From NCBI RefSeq assembly GCF_024793945.1, contig NZ_JANUSD010000012.1, positions 62,001-126,000 of the forward strand: DNA of 64,000 nucleotides, read 5' to 3'. The translations under genes and the position numbers were made by a program. This document shows, piece by piece, positions 49,006-57,147 of the stretch. The notes under the pieces are model-generated. The model was not told where the DNA came from. It worked only from the letters and a program-made list of their open reading frames with translations, and searched no databases. The first letter of the stretch is position 1; every line of letters begins with the position of its first letter. This DNA comes from Emticicia fluvialis (GTDB taxonomy: Bacteria; Bacteroidota; Bacteroidia; Cytophagales; Spirosomataceae).

Positions 49006-50928
49006 TTACTTATTTATGTTAAAAACAAAGTTGATTGCATAATTTCTGCCGGGCATGGCATTGCGTTTTGAGTTAAGGTAGAGCTCATCAAACAGGTTGT
49101 TTACCTGAAAAAACAAGCGACCGTCTGCATGCTTCCATTTCAGGCCACTTTCAAGTATCAGGTTTACCAAATGCTGGCCATCGAGCCATTTAGAGTTGTC
49201 GAACGTGTAATACCTACGGCTATTGGCTTGCCATTGAAGCGTTGCACGGAACGGCGTTCCGTGTTTTTTCAGCCACCCGGTTTTCCCGTTTGTCTGGTAA
49301 TATAAATTGGCGGTAAAATTGTGCTTCGGTATGTAAATCAGCTGCTTACCTATTACATCGGCAGAGAAAACATTATAAGCTTTCTGCTGCGAAGAATGCG
49401 TGTAAGCATATTGGGCATGAAACCCAACCGCCAGTTGCTCGCGCTGATATTGCGTTTTGTGTGTAAGCTCCAGGCCTTTGGCCAATACCTGCTGCAGATT
49501 CTGTACCTTGTAATTCAAATCCGGATTCCAGTAGGCCCAGTTGTCAATCAGATTATGATACAGATTCATCGACGAGCTAAAACTGAAAGTATGGCGCTGC
49601 TTATTCCAGCTAACACCCATCTCTTTATTAAATCCGTCTTCGGGCTTCAGCTCCGGGTTGCCTAATTCAGACCAATAGCGTTCGTTCATGGTAGGCACCC
49701 GGTAGCTGCGTGAAACATTGCCCGTTAATTTAGTGGATTCAGTAAGCTGATATTCAAAACCCAAAGCAGGGGCTAAGGGTGGCTCAAAGCCTTTTACAAA
49801 GGCCTGACGCACATTAAGCGAGGTAAGTAATCTTTTTGAAACCTGGTACCTCAGCCAGGCAAAAACGTCTAATCTGTTCTCTGCAATGGTGTTCTTTTCA
49901 TATTCGTCAACATGTGCTATTACATGCGCTGCCTCAGTGCCAATATGGGCTGTAAGTTTTGAAATCTGCCATTCATGTTCGGCACGAATCAAAAACCGGT
50001 CAATGGCTGTCCGGCTGGGTTTAACAAAATTACCCTTACCATAATTGGTGATATCCTGCACATAACCACCTCTGACAGTCAGTTTTTTAAATTGATAGGT
50101 ATTCAGAATCCTGACAGCCTGCGTTTGCAAAACCTCTCTTGTATGGATTGACTGCGGCGATATTTCGACATTATTATCAGAAACCCAGACGTTCAGCGAA
50201 AGCTGGTTTTGTTTTTTGGTGAGATAAAACAAATCCTGAATAAAGCCTCTTGAAGAAGTGGTTGAACGCTCAACCGGATAATAGTTCCGCTCTGTATAAG
50301 GGTAATTGTTATTCAAAACGCCACTATAAAACACCGTCTTTGACGAAACCCTGTTGCCTGAAACCCGGGCGCTTAACTGTGTTTGGCGGTTATCAAAACT
50401 GGCCATCCGCTGCCCGAAACTTAACTGCATTTTATTTTCCCAGACAGGCTTTGAGTCGAGCAGTATACTGCCTCCAACGGCATCTGACCCTACCACACAT
50501 GACGATGACCCGTATTGAATAGCCAGGAGGTCGAAACCTGCAGCAGGCAAAGTGGAGAAATCGCTCTGCCCTGTACTTGGAGAGTTGATATTGATGCCAT
50601 TCCAGACTACAGCCGTATGATTGCTTGAAGTACCTCGCAATCCTATACTTGTCAGTTGCCCGTTTCCATAGGGCCGGAAATTAACCGGTGCCTGAAAGTT
50701 TAGAAATTCGGCCAGGGTCTGAAACTTTGCCTGCTCAATTGTGGCTGAATCAATACGCTGAATCTTTAGCCCTGCCATAAACCTGGTTGGAGCGAAGGTT
50801 TTCACCAACACTTCGTCCAGCATTCTGGTTGAGTCAGTCTGGCCCAATACAATTTCCTGCGACAGCAGAAGCCACGCAAAGGCAAAGGGCAAAACCCTCA
50901 GACACAAGCATCTGATAAAAATACTCAA
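49006..50928 (-). CDS. btuB: TonB-dependent cobalamin receptor (BtuB-like)
   Basis: This 640-residue outer-membrane receptor has a signal peptide (residues 1-29), a TonB box-like MLDEVLVKT segment, a plug domain (GLRGTSSNHTAVVWNGININSPSTGQ around residues 98-123, and GSDAVGGSILLDS) and a 22-strand-type barrel with a C-terminal YAINFVFNINK ending in a hydrophobic strand. The start is TTG at 50928; an in-frame TAA directly precedes it, and the next ATG would remove the signal peptide. A cobalamin riboswitch lies 70 bases upstream, so this is the vitamin B12 receptor. The companion lipoprotein gene follows after 5 bases. Confidence 0.93.
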   Translation of the reverse strand: MSIFIRCLCLRVLPFAFAWLLLSQEIVLGQTDSTRMLDEVLVKTFAPTRFMAGLKIQRIDSATIEQAKFQTLAEFLNFQAPVNFRPYGNGQLTSIGLRGTSSNHTAVVWNGININSPSTGQSDFSTLPAAGFDLLAIQYGSSSCVVGSDAVGGSILLDSKPVWENKMQLSFGQRMASFDNRQTQLSARVSGNRVSSKTVFYSGVLNNNYPYTERNYYPVERSTTSSRGFIQDLFYLTKKQNQLSLNVWVSDNNVEISPQSIHTREVLQTQAVRILNTYQFKKLTVRGGYVQDITNYGKGNFVKPSRTAIDRFLIRAEHEWQISKLTAHIGTEAAHVIAHVDEYEKNTIAENRLDVFAWLRYQVSKRLLTSLNVRQAFVKGFEPPLAPALGFEYQLTESTKLTGNVSRSYRVPTMNERYWSELGNPELKPEDGFNKEMGVSWNKQRHTFSFSSSMNLYHNLIDNWAYWNPDLNYKVQNLQQVLAKGLELTHKTQYQREQLAVGFHAQYAYTHSSQQKAYNVFSADVIGKQLIYIPKHNFTANLYYQTNGKTGWLKKHGTPFRATLQWQANSRRYYTFDNSKWLDGQHLVNLILESGLKWKHADGRLFFQVNNLFDELYLNSKRNAMPGRNYAINFVFNINK

Positions 50929-50979
50929 TTAATTAACACATGTAAAATGAATGATAGTCTGTCGCTCAGTTGGCTTCAT
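50929..50979 (-). CDS. Possible 16-codon leader ORF before btuB
   Basis: ATG at 50979, directly after a GGAGG element, opens a 16-codon frame (MKPTERQ...) ending in TAA at 50929, immediately before the TTG start of btuB and in the same frame. It may be translated as part of the riboswitch expression platform. It may equally be chance. Confidence 0.25.
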   Translation of the reverse strand: MKPTERQTIIHFTCVN

Positions 50980-51000
50980 CCTCCGTAAAGCGCAAATAAG

Positions 51001-51154
51001 GATAGCTTTGGGCAGGTCTCCTGACTCGTTTCAGCATCTCCGGCCTTCCCGTATAACAGTGGCCATGCAGTTGAAATGCACTAAAGAAACTTACAGTTGC
51101 GGGGACAGCTCCCGGTTTACACGGGATTCCCTTTTAAGCCTTGAAACAACTATC
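51001..51154 (-). promoter_or_regulatory. Cobalamin riboswitch
   Basis: On the minus strand the conserved elements appear in order: AAAAGGGAATCCCGTG, CCGGGAGCTGTCCCCGCAAC, the B12-box region GCCACTG, GGAAGGCCGGAGATG and AGTCAGGAGACCTGCC. GATAG/CTATC (51150-51154 and 51001-51005) can form the closing stem. It controls btuB and the propeller lipoprotein downstream, which would be off when adenosylcobalamin is high. Confidence 0.95.
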
Positions 51155-51184
51155 GGAAGCTGTATAAGGCACCTAAAACTGTTG

Positions 51185-51192
51185 CAAAGGTA
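51185..51192 (-). promoter_or_regulatory. -7 box upstream of the cobalamin riboswitch
   Basis: TACCTTTG on the minus strand, an exact TAnnTTTG box, placing the transcript start near 51178. Confidence 0.65.
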
Positions 51193-51335
51193 AAATGATT
51201 TTTAAAAATAACAGCAACAGGCACAAAAAATAGTATTGGGCAGTGCGTTTATGAAAAACTGAAACACTTATAAACACAAATGAAGGGTTGTAAAATCTTA
51301 TGTTTATATTCGCACAAACAAAACCTTAATCAAGA

Positions 51336-51875
51336 ATGACCAAAAAGAGAATTGCCATTGATATGGATGACGTAATGGCGGCCACAGGAAAGAAAATCCT
51401 GAAAACTTATAACCACATTATCGGTACGGCTTTCACAGAGCAACATTTTGAAAACAAAGCTTACTTTGAGATTTTTGAAGAAAAAAACTATCATAAAATT
51501 CGGGTTGAAATATTTAAACCGGGCTTTTTCAGAGATGTAGAGGTAATGGCAGATGCCGTAGAGGTAATAAAAAAACTGCATGAGCAATATGAAGTATTTA
51601 TTGTATCGGCAGCTACCGAATTCCCAAATTCATTGAAAGACAAAATGGACTGGCTGGAAGAGCATTTTCCGTTTATATCATGGCGAAACATTGTGCTTTG
51701 CGGAGATAAAAGCATTGTAGCCGCCGATTATATGATTGACGACCACGAGAAAAACCTGAAAACCTTTAAAGGTAAACCGCTGATGTTCAGCGCCATTCAT
51801 AATCAGAAGGTAACCGGTTATCAAAGATTCAAATCATGGAAAGAAATTGAGGCTTTTTTTGAGAATGAAAGTTAA
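51336..51875 (+). CDS. 5'(3')-deoxyribonucleotidase-like HAD phosphatase
   Basis: This 179-residue HAD-superfamily enzyme of the NT5C type has motif I DMDDVMAATG (residues 8-17) with the nucleophile and acid aspartates, a motif II threonine/serine in FIVSAATEFP and motif III aspartates in DYMIDDHEKN. These fit cytosolic deoxynucleotidases that dephosphorylate dUMP/dTMP or serve in nucleotide pool control; the substrate is unproven. It is the first of several plus-strand genes; the next starts 20 bases downstream. Confidence 0.85.
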   Translation: MTKKRIAIDMDDVMAATGKKILKTYNHIIGTAFTEQHFENKAYFEIFEEKNYHKIRVEIFKPGFFRDVEVMADAVEVIKKLHEQYEVFIVSAATEFPNSLKDKMDWLEEHFPFISWRNIVLCGDKSIVAADYMIDDHEKNLKTFKGKPLMFSAIHNQKVTGYQRFKSWKEIEAFFENES

Positions 51876-51895
51876 GTTGAACTCAATAAATTTTC

Positions 51896-52795
51896 ATGCG
51901 AAAATCTAAAGAAATACCAATAGTTTCACAACCTGAAAAGAACTATGCTGCATCTATCCTATTAGCCAGCTTGTTTTTAGTTGGGTATTTTTGGCTTTTA
52001 GCCAATTCAATTATACTAGTTTCATGGGTATTACTTTTCGTTGCGGTGTTATGTTTATTTGGCAGTAGCTACCTGATTCTTAATTTGTCCAAATACATTT
52101 ATTATTTCTATTCAGATAGAATCATTATAGCTACACCAAAAAATGAATACCTTGATGAAATAAAGATTTCTGATATAGTTGCCTGGAATATAGAATATTT
52201 TAAGTCCGAAGGCTATAAATCAAATAAAATTTTGGTTTTTAAAACAATTGAAAAAACAATTTTTATAAGCAGCCGGGACTATAAAAATTTCTCAGATTTT
52301 ATTAGCTTTTTCAGAAAACGAAAGTTATCGGTTGACCCAAATTTAAAGTCAACATTTGAAATTGCTTTGCTAAAAAGAATACCTGGTTCTGAAAGAATCG
52401 GTCCTGTTGCAATACTAGTTTCAATTATTCTTACAATAGCTACATTTTGGATTTTAGTAAGAGAAAAATCTGATTCTGATGAAAGAATATACTTTGTAAG
52501 TGAGATAACAAATATCTATATAAAAAGACGTGGTGCTGAGCTAGAATTGAAAGACTTTCCCACATTAAATTTTCATACAGGAGATAAAACTTTTTTTCAA
52601 CCTTACTATTACAATAATGGAGATATTATTTACACAAATCAAGGCAAAACAATAAAGATTGGTGTTCTAAAAAGTGAATATGATTGGCGACTAAAGAATA
52701 AGTTTATTAGGAAAATCTCTATGTCTTCTGAAACAGACTTATTTATTGAAAATTTTAGAATACTTGATAACTCGACTGGAGATAACAAACCTTAG
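51896..52795 (+). CDS. AT-rich membrane protein of unknown function
   Basis: This is a 299-residue protein I do not recognise. Two adjacent helices lie near residues 20-60 and another near residues 165-185 (GPVAILVSIILTIATFWILV). Between them is a cytoplasmic beta-rich section that resembles PH-like domains of membrane proteins (RIIIATPKNEYLDEIKISDIVAWNIEYF). The base composition is visibly lower in G+C than its neighbours, suggesting a later arrival or relaxed constraint. It lies 6 bases before the M28 peptidase gene on the same strand. Confidence 0.6.
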   Translation: MRKSKEIPIVSQPEKNYAASILLASLFLVGYFWLLANSIILVSWVLLFVAVLCLFGSSYLILNLSKYIYYFYSDRIIIATPKNEYLDEIKISDIVAWNIEYFKSEGYKSNKILVFKTIEKTIFISSRDYKNFSDFISFFRKRKLSVDPNLKSTFEIALLKRIPGSERIGPVAILVSIILTIATFWILVREKSDSDERIYFVSEITNIYIKRRGAELELKDFPTLNFHTGDKTFFQPYYYNNGDIIYTNQGKTIKIGVLKSEYDWRLKNKFIRKISMSSETDLFIENFRILDNSTGDNKP

Positions 52796-52801
52796 ACCAA
52801 T

Positions 52802-53947
52802 ATGACCGCAAAACAAATTGTAGAAAAACTGGCAGCTTTTCCTAACAGAGGTGTAGCCACCGCTAATGAAATACCTGTGCTTGAATATCTAAGCAGTTTG
52901 TTTCCGGAATATGACGTTTCAAAGGAGGCCTTCAGAACGCCTAAAACTTACATTTCTATTGTCTGGTGGCTCATCGGTGGTTTGTTTGCCGGTTTATTAA
53001 CTCTTAATTTCTCTCCAATTGCCGGGCTTTTTATCACACTCATATTTGTAACACTGGCAATGCTGTATTTCAACTGGTACGCATCGCCGGTTACGGGTTT
53101 TCCTCCACTGGTTACTTCGTATAACCTCGTAGTTAAGCCTAAAAGTAAAGCAACCAGCAAACCTAAGAAACTCATCCTGATGGCACATTGGGACACCGCC
53201 CCTATTTCGGTTCTTTATCGCCCCGAAATGGTTGGCAACTTCCGGAAGTCTTTAAAAATGAGCCTGTTTTTGATGATTGTGGCGCAATTTATAGCCATTT
53301 CTCAGTTTCTGGCGCCAAACAATTTCATTATGATGATAGGCAACGTATTAGCTTTTTACTTTCTGTTGCAGGGGGTAGTGGGTACGGTAGACTATTTCCG
53401 CCTAGGCTATTCAAACGGCGCTTCTGACAATGCTACCGGAGTAGCCGCCGCAGTTGCCACCGCCGAGAAGTTGTGGGCTAAAAATTTAGACAATCTGGAT
53501 GTGGAACTGGTTCTGACAGGTGCCGAAGAAGTAGGCATGATAGGCGCCAGAGCCTACATGAAAAAACATTATACCGAATTTAACAAGGAAACCTATCTGG
53601 TTAATTTTGATACATTGGGCAGCGGTAATCTGAAAATCATAACCCAAACGGGCAGTTGGTCTAACATTGTTTATGACAACCAGTTGATACAAATAGCCAA
53701 ACAAACCGTTGCACAGCTTCCGGCTCTTAAAAATGTAACCACAGGTGCATGGCATACGGCTGACTTTGATTCGGTCTGGTTTCAGCGGGCGGGCATTCCG
53801 GCTGTAACGCTGGCAGCACTTGATGCGCACGGTCGAATGCCTAACATCCACCGACCAACAGATGTGCTGGCAAACGTAGATTTTTTACCTATAGAAAAGG
53901 CTGTTATATTAGCAGAGAAAATCGGAGAACAACTCAATATTTCTTAA
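52802..53947 (+). CDS. M28-family metallopeptidase with membrane helices
   Basis: This 381-residue protein has three hydrophobic segments (residues about 50-75, 75-92, and 155-200) inserted in an M28 aminopeptidase-like fold. The two-zinc ligand motifs are AHWDTAP, NGASDNATGVA, TGAEEVGMIGARAY, NFDTLGSG and HRPTD near the C-terminus. The active site thus seems complete. The interrupted layout with a membrane anchor is found in a Bacteroidota subgroup. The substrate is unknown. It follows the AT-rich membrane protein gene by 6 bases and precedes a lysoplasmalogenase gene by 10. Confidence 0.85.
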   Translation: MTAKQIVEKLAAFPNRGVATANEIPVLEYLSSLFPEYDVSKEAFRTPKTYISIVWWLIGGLFAGLLTLNFSPIAGLFITLIFVTLAMLYFNWYASPVTGFPPLVTSYNLVVKPKSKATSKPKKLILMAHWDTAPISVLYRPEMVGNFRKSLKMSLFLMIVAQFIAISQFLAPNNFIMMIGNVLAFYFLLQGVVGTVDYFRLGYSNGASDNATGVAAAVATAEKLWAKNLDNLDVELVLTGAEEVGMIGARAYMKKHYTEFNKETYLVNFDTLGSGNLKIITQTGSWSNIVYDNQLIQIAKQTVAQLPALKNVTTGAWHTADFDSVWFQRAGIPAVTLAALDAHGRMPNIHRPTDVLANVDFLPIEKAVILAEKIGEQLNIS

Positions 53948-53957
53948 ACACCTTACT

Positions 53958-54605
53958 ATGAATCGTAACCAGACTTTTATCTTCTTTGGCCTGTCTGCGA
54001 TAAACATTGCCTCAGGCTTGCTGGAAACCGAATGGCTTGGCAACATTACTAAACCGCTGCTGATGATTACCCTGGGTTTGTTTTATTACCTGCGCACCCG
54101 TGCCACATTTAGTAAAAGAGACCGGCTTGTGTTATTTGCTTTATTTTTCTCTTGCCTGGGAGACACCTTTCTGATGTTTCAGCAATTAAACCCCAATTAC
54201 TTTCTGATGGGCCTGGGTGCATTTCTGCTTGGGCATGTCTGCTATATTTTATTGTTCCGGCAAGAGGGTAAATCACGCCATTTCCGCTGGCTACCTTTTA
54301 TTTCTTATGCTTGTTTGCTACTGTTTTTTCTATTGCACAGAATTCCGACCGACTTCAGGATTCCGGTAACTTTGTATGCCATAGTAATAACCTTAATGGG
54401 TATTCGTGCCAGCGAGCGGCAGGTAAAAGACAAAAGTTATGAAGTTGTACTCATTGGGGCGGTATTATTTATTGCCTCCGATTCGCTTATAGCCCTTAAC
54501 AAATTTGTAGTATCAGTGCCGATGGCTGGTTTTCTGATAATGAGTACTTATGTGGTAGCGCAATACCTGATTATCCACGGTTTGCTCATCAGTCGTCGCT
54601 CTTAG
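53958..54605 (+). CDS. Lysoplasmalogenase (YhhN/TMEM86 family)
   Basis: This 215-residue polytopic protein has about eight short hydrophobic segments. FALFFSCLGDTFLMFQ and GAVLFIASDSLIALNKF carry the two conserved aspartates of the family, which hydrolyses vinyl ether lysolipids in characterised members; the bacterial substrate is uncertain. The C-terminal 5 residues overlap the convergent DUF2721 gene by 17 bases. It is probably co-transcribed with the M28 peptidase gene. Confidence 0.82.
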   Translation: MNRNQTFIFFGLSAINIASGLLETEWLGNITKPLLMITLGLFYYLRTRATFSKRDRLVLFALFFSCLGDTFLMFQQLNPNYFLMGLGAFLLGHVCYILLFRQEGKSRHFRWLPFISYACLLLFFLLHRIPTDFRIPVTLYAIVITLMGIRASERQVKDKSYEVVLIGAVLFIASDSLIALNKFVVSVPMAGFLIMSTYVVAQYLIIHGLLISRRS

Positions 54606-55041
54606 TTTCATGTTTTTTGCGTCTGCGATAAGACGGTTCCGGAGCAATCAATTCGGCCATATCGCTCAGCTCCAGTTTCAGGGCATTCATCGATAATGTT
54701 ATTTCACGTACCGACAGAGTGAGTGCTGCTATCTGTAGCATCAATGCACCGCCAAACATCCATTTGGCTGCCAGTTCGCGGCCAACAAAAATCAACAACA
54801 TACAAACCGCACTTAAAAGCAGGCTCGAAATGGCTATTATCTGAATATTCCTTACAATTCTGATGCGCCTCTGTAAACCGATAATCTGTGCAACTATGTT
54901 CTCTTTTTCTTCTTCAGTTTTGTATTTTAAATGCAAATCTCTGATAAGACTAGCCAGCGCCAGAAACCGGTTAGTAAAAGCAATCATCAGTAATGAAACC
55001 GTAGAAAAAAGAAGTGCCGGAGTACCAATTGTCAATTCCAT
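54589..55041 (-). CDS. DUF2721 membrane protein
   Basis: This 150-residue protein has three helices: an N-terminal one (TPALLFSTVSLLMIAFTNRFLALASLIRDLH), and two near residues 68-110. The pattern N-R-x-L-x-x-A-x-x-I-R-x-L is the DUF2721 signature. It ends in a basic, positively charged tail. The function is unknown. It overlaps the end of the lysoplasmalogenase gene by 17 bases on the other strand. Confidence 0.8.
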   Translation of the reverse strand: MELTIGTPALLFSTVSLLMIAFTNRFLALASLIRDLHLKYKTEEEKENIVAQIIGLQRRIRIVRNIQIIAISSLLLSAVCMLLIFVGRELAAKWMFGGALMLQIAALTLSVREITLSMNALKLELSDMAELIAPEPSYRRRKKHETKSDD

Positions 55042-55098
55042 CAGATAGTATTAAGCGAAATCAATCGTTTCGCATGAGCCAAAGAGTTTGTAAAGAAT

Positions 55099-55536
55099 TT
55101 AAGCGTAGCTGCCCGATATATAACTTTCCAATGAAGCTATCTGAGACTTTTGTTCATTGATTAACGTTGAAACCAGGTCATTGATAGAAATAATGCCTAC
55201 CAGCGTGCTGCCGTCCATTACTGGCAAGTGCCTGATGTGCCTGTCAGACATTATCTGCATGGCATTTTCCAGTTTATCTTCCACATCTATGGTAATAACT
55301 TTGGAGGTCATTACATCTTTTACCTTTGTTTCATCTGAGTGCAGGCCTTTCAAGACAATCTTACGGGCGTAGTCGCGCTCAGAGAAAATTCCGGAAAGGG
55401 CTCCGTTGTCAATTACTAAAACCGCCCCTATGTTTTTATCTGCCATTTCTACAAGTGCATTGTATACAGTTGTATCTGACGAAACCGAGAACAGGGCATT
55501 GATTTTCTTTTTCTGCAATATCTGACGAATTTTCAT
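55099..55536 (-). CDS. CBS-domain pair protein
   Basis: This 145-residue protein consists of two CBS domains: the first with TTVYNALVEMADKNIGAVLVIDNGALSGIFSERDYARKI (residues about 22-60) and the second with VEDKLENAMQIMSDRHIRHLPVMDGSTLVGIISINDLV. Such stand-alone pairs bind adenosyl ligands and sense energy state. No partner domain is present. It is monocistronic. Confidence 0.9.
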   Translation of the reverse strand: MKIRQILQKKKINALFSVSSDTTVYNALVEMADKNIGAVLVIDNGALSGIFSERDYARKIVLKGLHSDETKVKDVMTSKVITIDVEDKLENAMQIMSDRHIRHLPVMDGSTLVGIISINDLVSTLINEQKSQIASLESYISGSYA

Positions 55537-55603
55537 AGGTGTGTACGTTATGGTTGATTGAAACTTCCTACAATTTTATAAAAAAAATCATAGAAAGCAA
55601 TAG

Positions 55604-55634
55604 TTTGAAAAACAAAAATATATTCTTAACTTTG
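55604..55634 (+). promoter_or_regulatory. rplU promoter
   Basis: TTTG at 55604-55607 and TAACTTTG at 55627-55634 are 19 bases apart. The ATG of rplU lies 83 bases after the -7 box. Confidence 0.7.
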
Positions 55635-55717
55635 CACCCCTAAATAATGCGTTTCAGACATTAATCAGCGCTTATTCAGAATAAAACAGTATTCATTGTA
55701 AATCTATCATTCAAAAA

Positions 55718-56029
55718 ATGTACGCAATCGTAGAAATCGCAGGTCAGCAATTTAAAGTTGAAAAGGGTCGTACGCTCTACACAAACAGATTAGAGGGCGA
55801 AACGAACGCTGAACTTGTATTCGACAAGGTACTCCTTGTTGACAACGGTGGAACCATTTCTGTAGGTACTCCAACCGTAGCTGGTGCTTCTGTAAAAGCA
55901 ACCATCCTTGAACACCTTAAAGGCGAGAAAGTAATTGTTTTCAAGAAAAAACGTCGTAAGGGCTACGTTAAAAAGAACGGTCACCGTCAGTATTTGACCA
56001 AAATTCAAATTGACGAAATCGGAGCGTAA
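55718..56029 (+). CDS. rplU: Ribosomal protein bL21
   Basis: This 103-residue protein starts MYAIVEIAGQQFKVEKGRTLY and ends with GHRQYLTKIQIDEIGA, the classical bL21 pattern with the RRKGYVKKNGHRQ block. It is a component of the 50S subunit that binds 23S rRNA. The rpmA gene follows on the same transcript. Confidence 0.97.
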   Translation: MYAIVEIAGQQFKVEKGRTLYTNRLEGETNAELVFDKVLLVDNGGTISVGTPTVAGASVKATILEHLKGEKVIVFKKKRRKGYVKKNGHRQYLTKIQIDEIGA

Positions 56030-56103
56030 AACTGGTTGAGTGAAATGCTCAGCATCAAAAACATTTATTCATTGCAATTCACTAATTAAAAGAGAATAAG
56101 GTC

Positions 56104-56361
56104 ATGGCACACAAAAAAGGTGTCGGTTCGTCAAAAAACGGCCGCGAATCAGAAAGCAAGCGCTTAGGCGTTAAATTGTTTGGTGGCCAAACGGCTATCG
56201 CTGGTAACATCATTGTTCGTCAACGTGGTACCAAACATAATCCGGGTGTAAACGTAGGTGTGGGCAGAGACCATACACTTTTCGCGTTAACCGACGGTAT
56301 CGTAGAGTTTAAAAAAGGACGTGACGGAAAATCATTCGTTAACGTAGTAGCAGAAGCTTAA
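56104..56361 (+). CDS. rpmA: Ribosomal protein bL27
   Basis: This 85-residue protein starts MAHKKGVGSSKNGRESESKRLGVK and continues GGQTAIAGNIIVRQRGTKHNPG, the hallmark of bL27, whose N-terminus reaches the peptidyl transferase center. The gene lies 74 bases after rplU in the usual rplU-rpmA order. Confidence 0.97.
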   Translation: MAHKKGVGSSKNGRESESKRLGVKLFGGQTAIAGNIIVRQRGTKHNPGVNVGVGRDHTLFALTDGIVEFKKGRDGKSFVNVVAEA

Positions 56362-56386
56362 TCAGCACGCTGCAAACGACTTGGAG

Positions 56387-56413
56387 ACCTGCCTTTACGG
56401 GCAGGTTTTTTTG
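56387..56413 (+). terminator. rplU-rpmA terminator
   Basis: ACCTGCC (56387-56393) and GGCAGGT (56400-56406) form a 7-bp stem followed by seven T. Confidence 0.75.
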
Positions 56414-56506
56414 TGCCTTATTAAACTTATTTCTGGTGTTTTATGTTCTTAACAAGACACTAATTCATTTAAAATACCAACAATTGTCATGCTTCAACGC
56501 CAAACA

Positions 56507-57085
56507 ATGATATATACCGAGCTGAGCCCGAATCCGAATTCAATGAAATTCGTATTGAATTTTGAGCTGGCTCCGGACGGATTGTCTTTCGACTACCCCA
56601 CCATTGTTTCTACTGCAGAAGAAGGTAAGGCATCGCCTTTGGCGGCAGACCTCTTCCAATTCCCTTTTGTAAGAAGAATTTTTATTGCAGCCAATTTTAT
56701 TACCATCACAAAGGATGATGATACCGAGTGGGAAGATGTAGTTTATGATATTAAAAAGTTTCTGAAAATATATTTTGAGCAGAACCACCCGGTTTTTACA
56801 CAAAAAACCATTGATAAAAATACATTGATCATTGACGCCAATGATTCGGCAGTAGTAGCCAAAATCAAATCAACGCTTGACCAGTACGTTCGGCCGGCAG
56901 TTGAGTCTGACGGCGGCGCTATCAACTTTGCCTCTTTTGATGAAATAACAGGCCAGGTAAAGGTTTACCTTCAAGGCTCTTGCAGCGGTTGCCCTTCATC
57001 AACAGTTACGCTGCGCGACGGTATCCAGCGATTATTGACCACAATGGTGCCAGAGGTAAAAGAAGTAGTGGCAGAAGGTGTGTAA
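56507..57085 (+). CDS. NifU-like iron-sulfur scaffold protein
   Basis: This 192-residue protein (198 from an ATG 18 bases upstream) has the Nfu layout. The N-terminal scaffold-like domain reads MIYTELSPNPNSMKFVLNF, and the C-terminal NifU domain ends with VESDGGAINFASFD and YLQGSCSGCPSSTVTLRDGIQRLL; the C-x-x-C (SCSGCPSS) binds a [4Fe-4S] cluster. It is probably a cluster carrier. Start choice is open; MIYTEL is the usual beginning. It ends at a strong terminator shared with the convergent Ppx gene. Confidence 0.9.
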   Translation: MIYTELSPNPNSMKFVLNFELAPDGLSFDYPTIVSTAEEGKASPLAADLFQFPFVRRIFIAANFITITKDDDTEWEDVVYDIKKFLKIYFEQNHPVFTQKTIDKNTLIIDANDSAVVAKIKSTLDQYVRPAVESDGGAINFASFDEITGQVKVYLQGSCSGCPSSTVTLRDGIQRLLTTMVPEVKEVVAEGV

Positions 57086-57111
57086 TGACAAGAAAGAAAG
57101 GAAATTTTGTT

Positions 57112-57140
57112 GAGCCAGGGCAATGCCTTGGCTCTTTTTT
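57112..57140 (+). terminator. Terminator of NifU-like gene
   Basis: GAGCCAGGGC (57112-57121) and GCCTTGGCTC (57125-57134) form a 10-bp stem with loop AAT, followed by six T. Confidence 0.78.
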
Positions 57141-57147
57141 CGTAATA

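Noticed and set aside
50951..51193. An 80-codon plus-strand frame
   Set aside because: It lies over the cobalamin riboswitch on the other strand and has no protein-like features.
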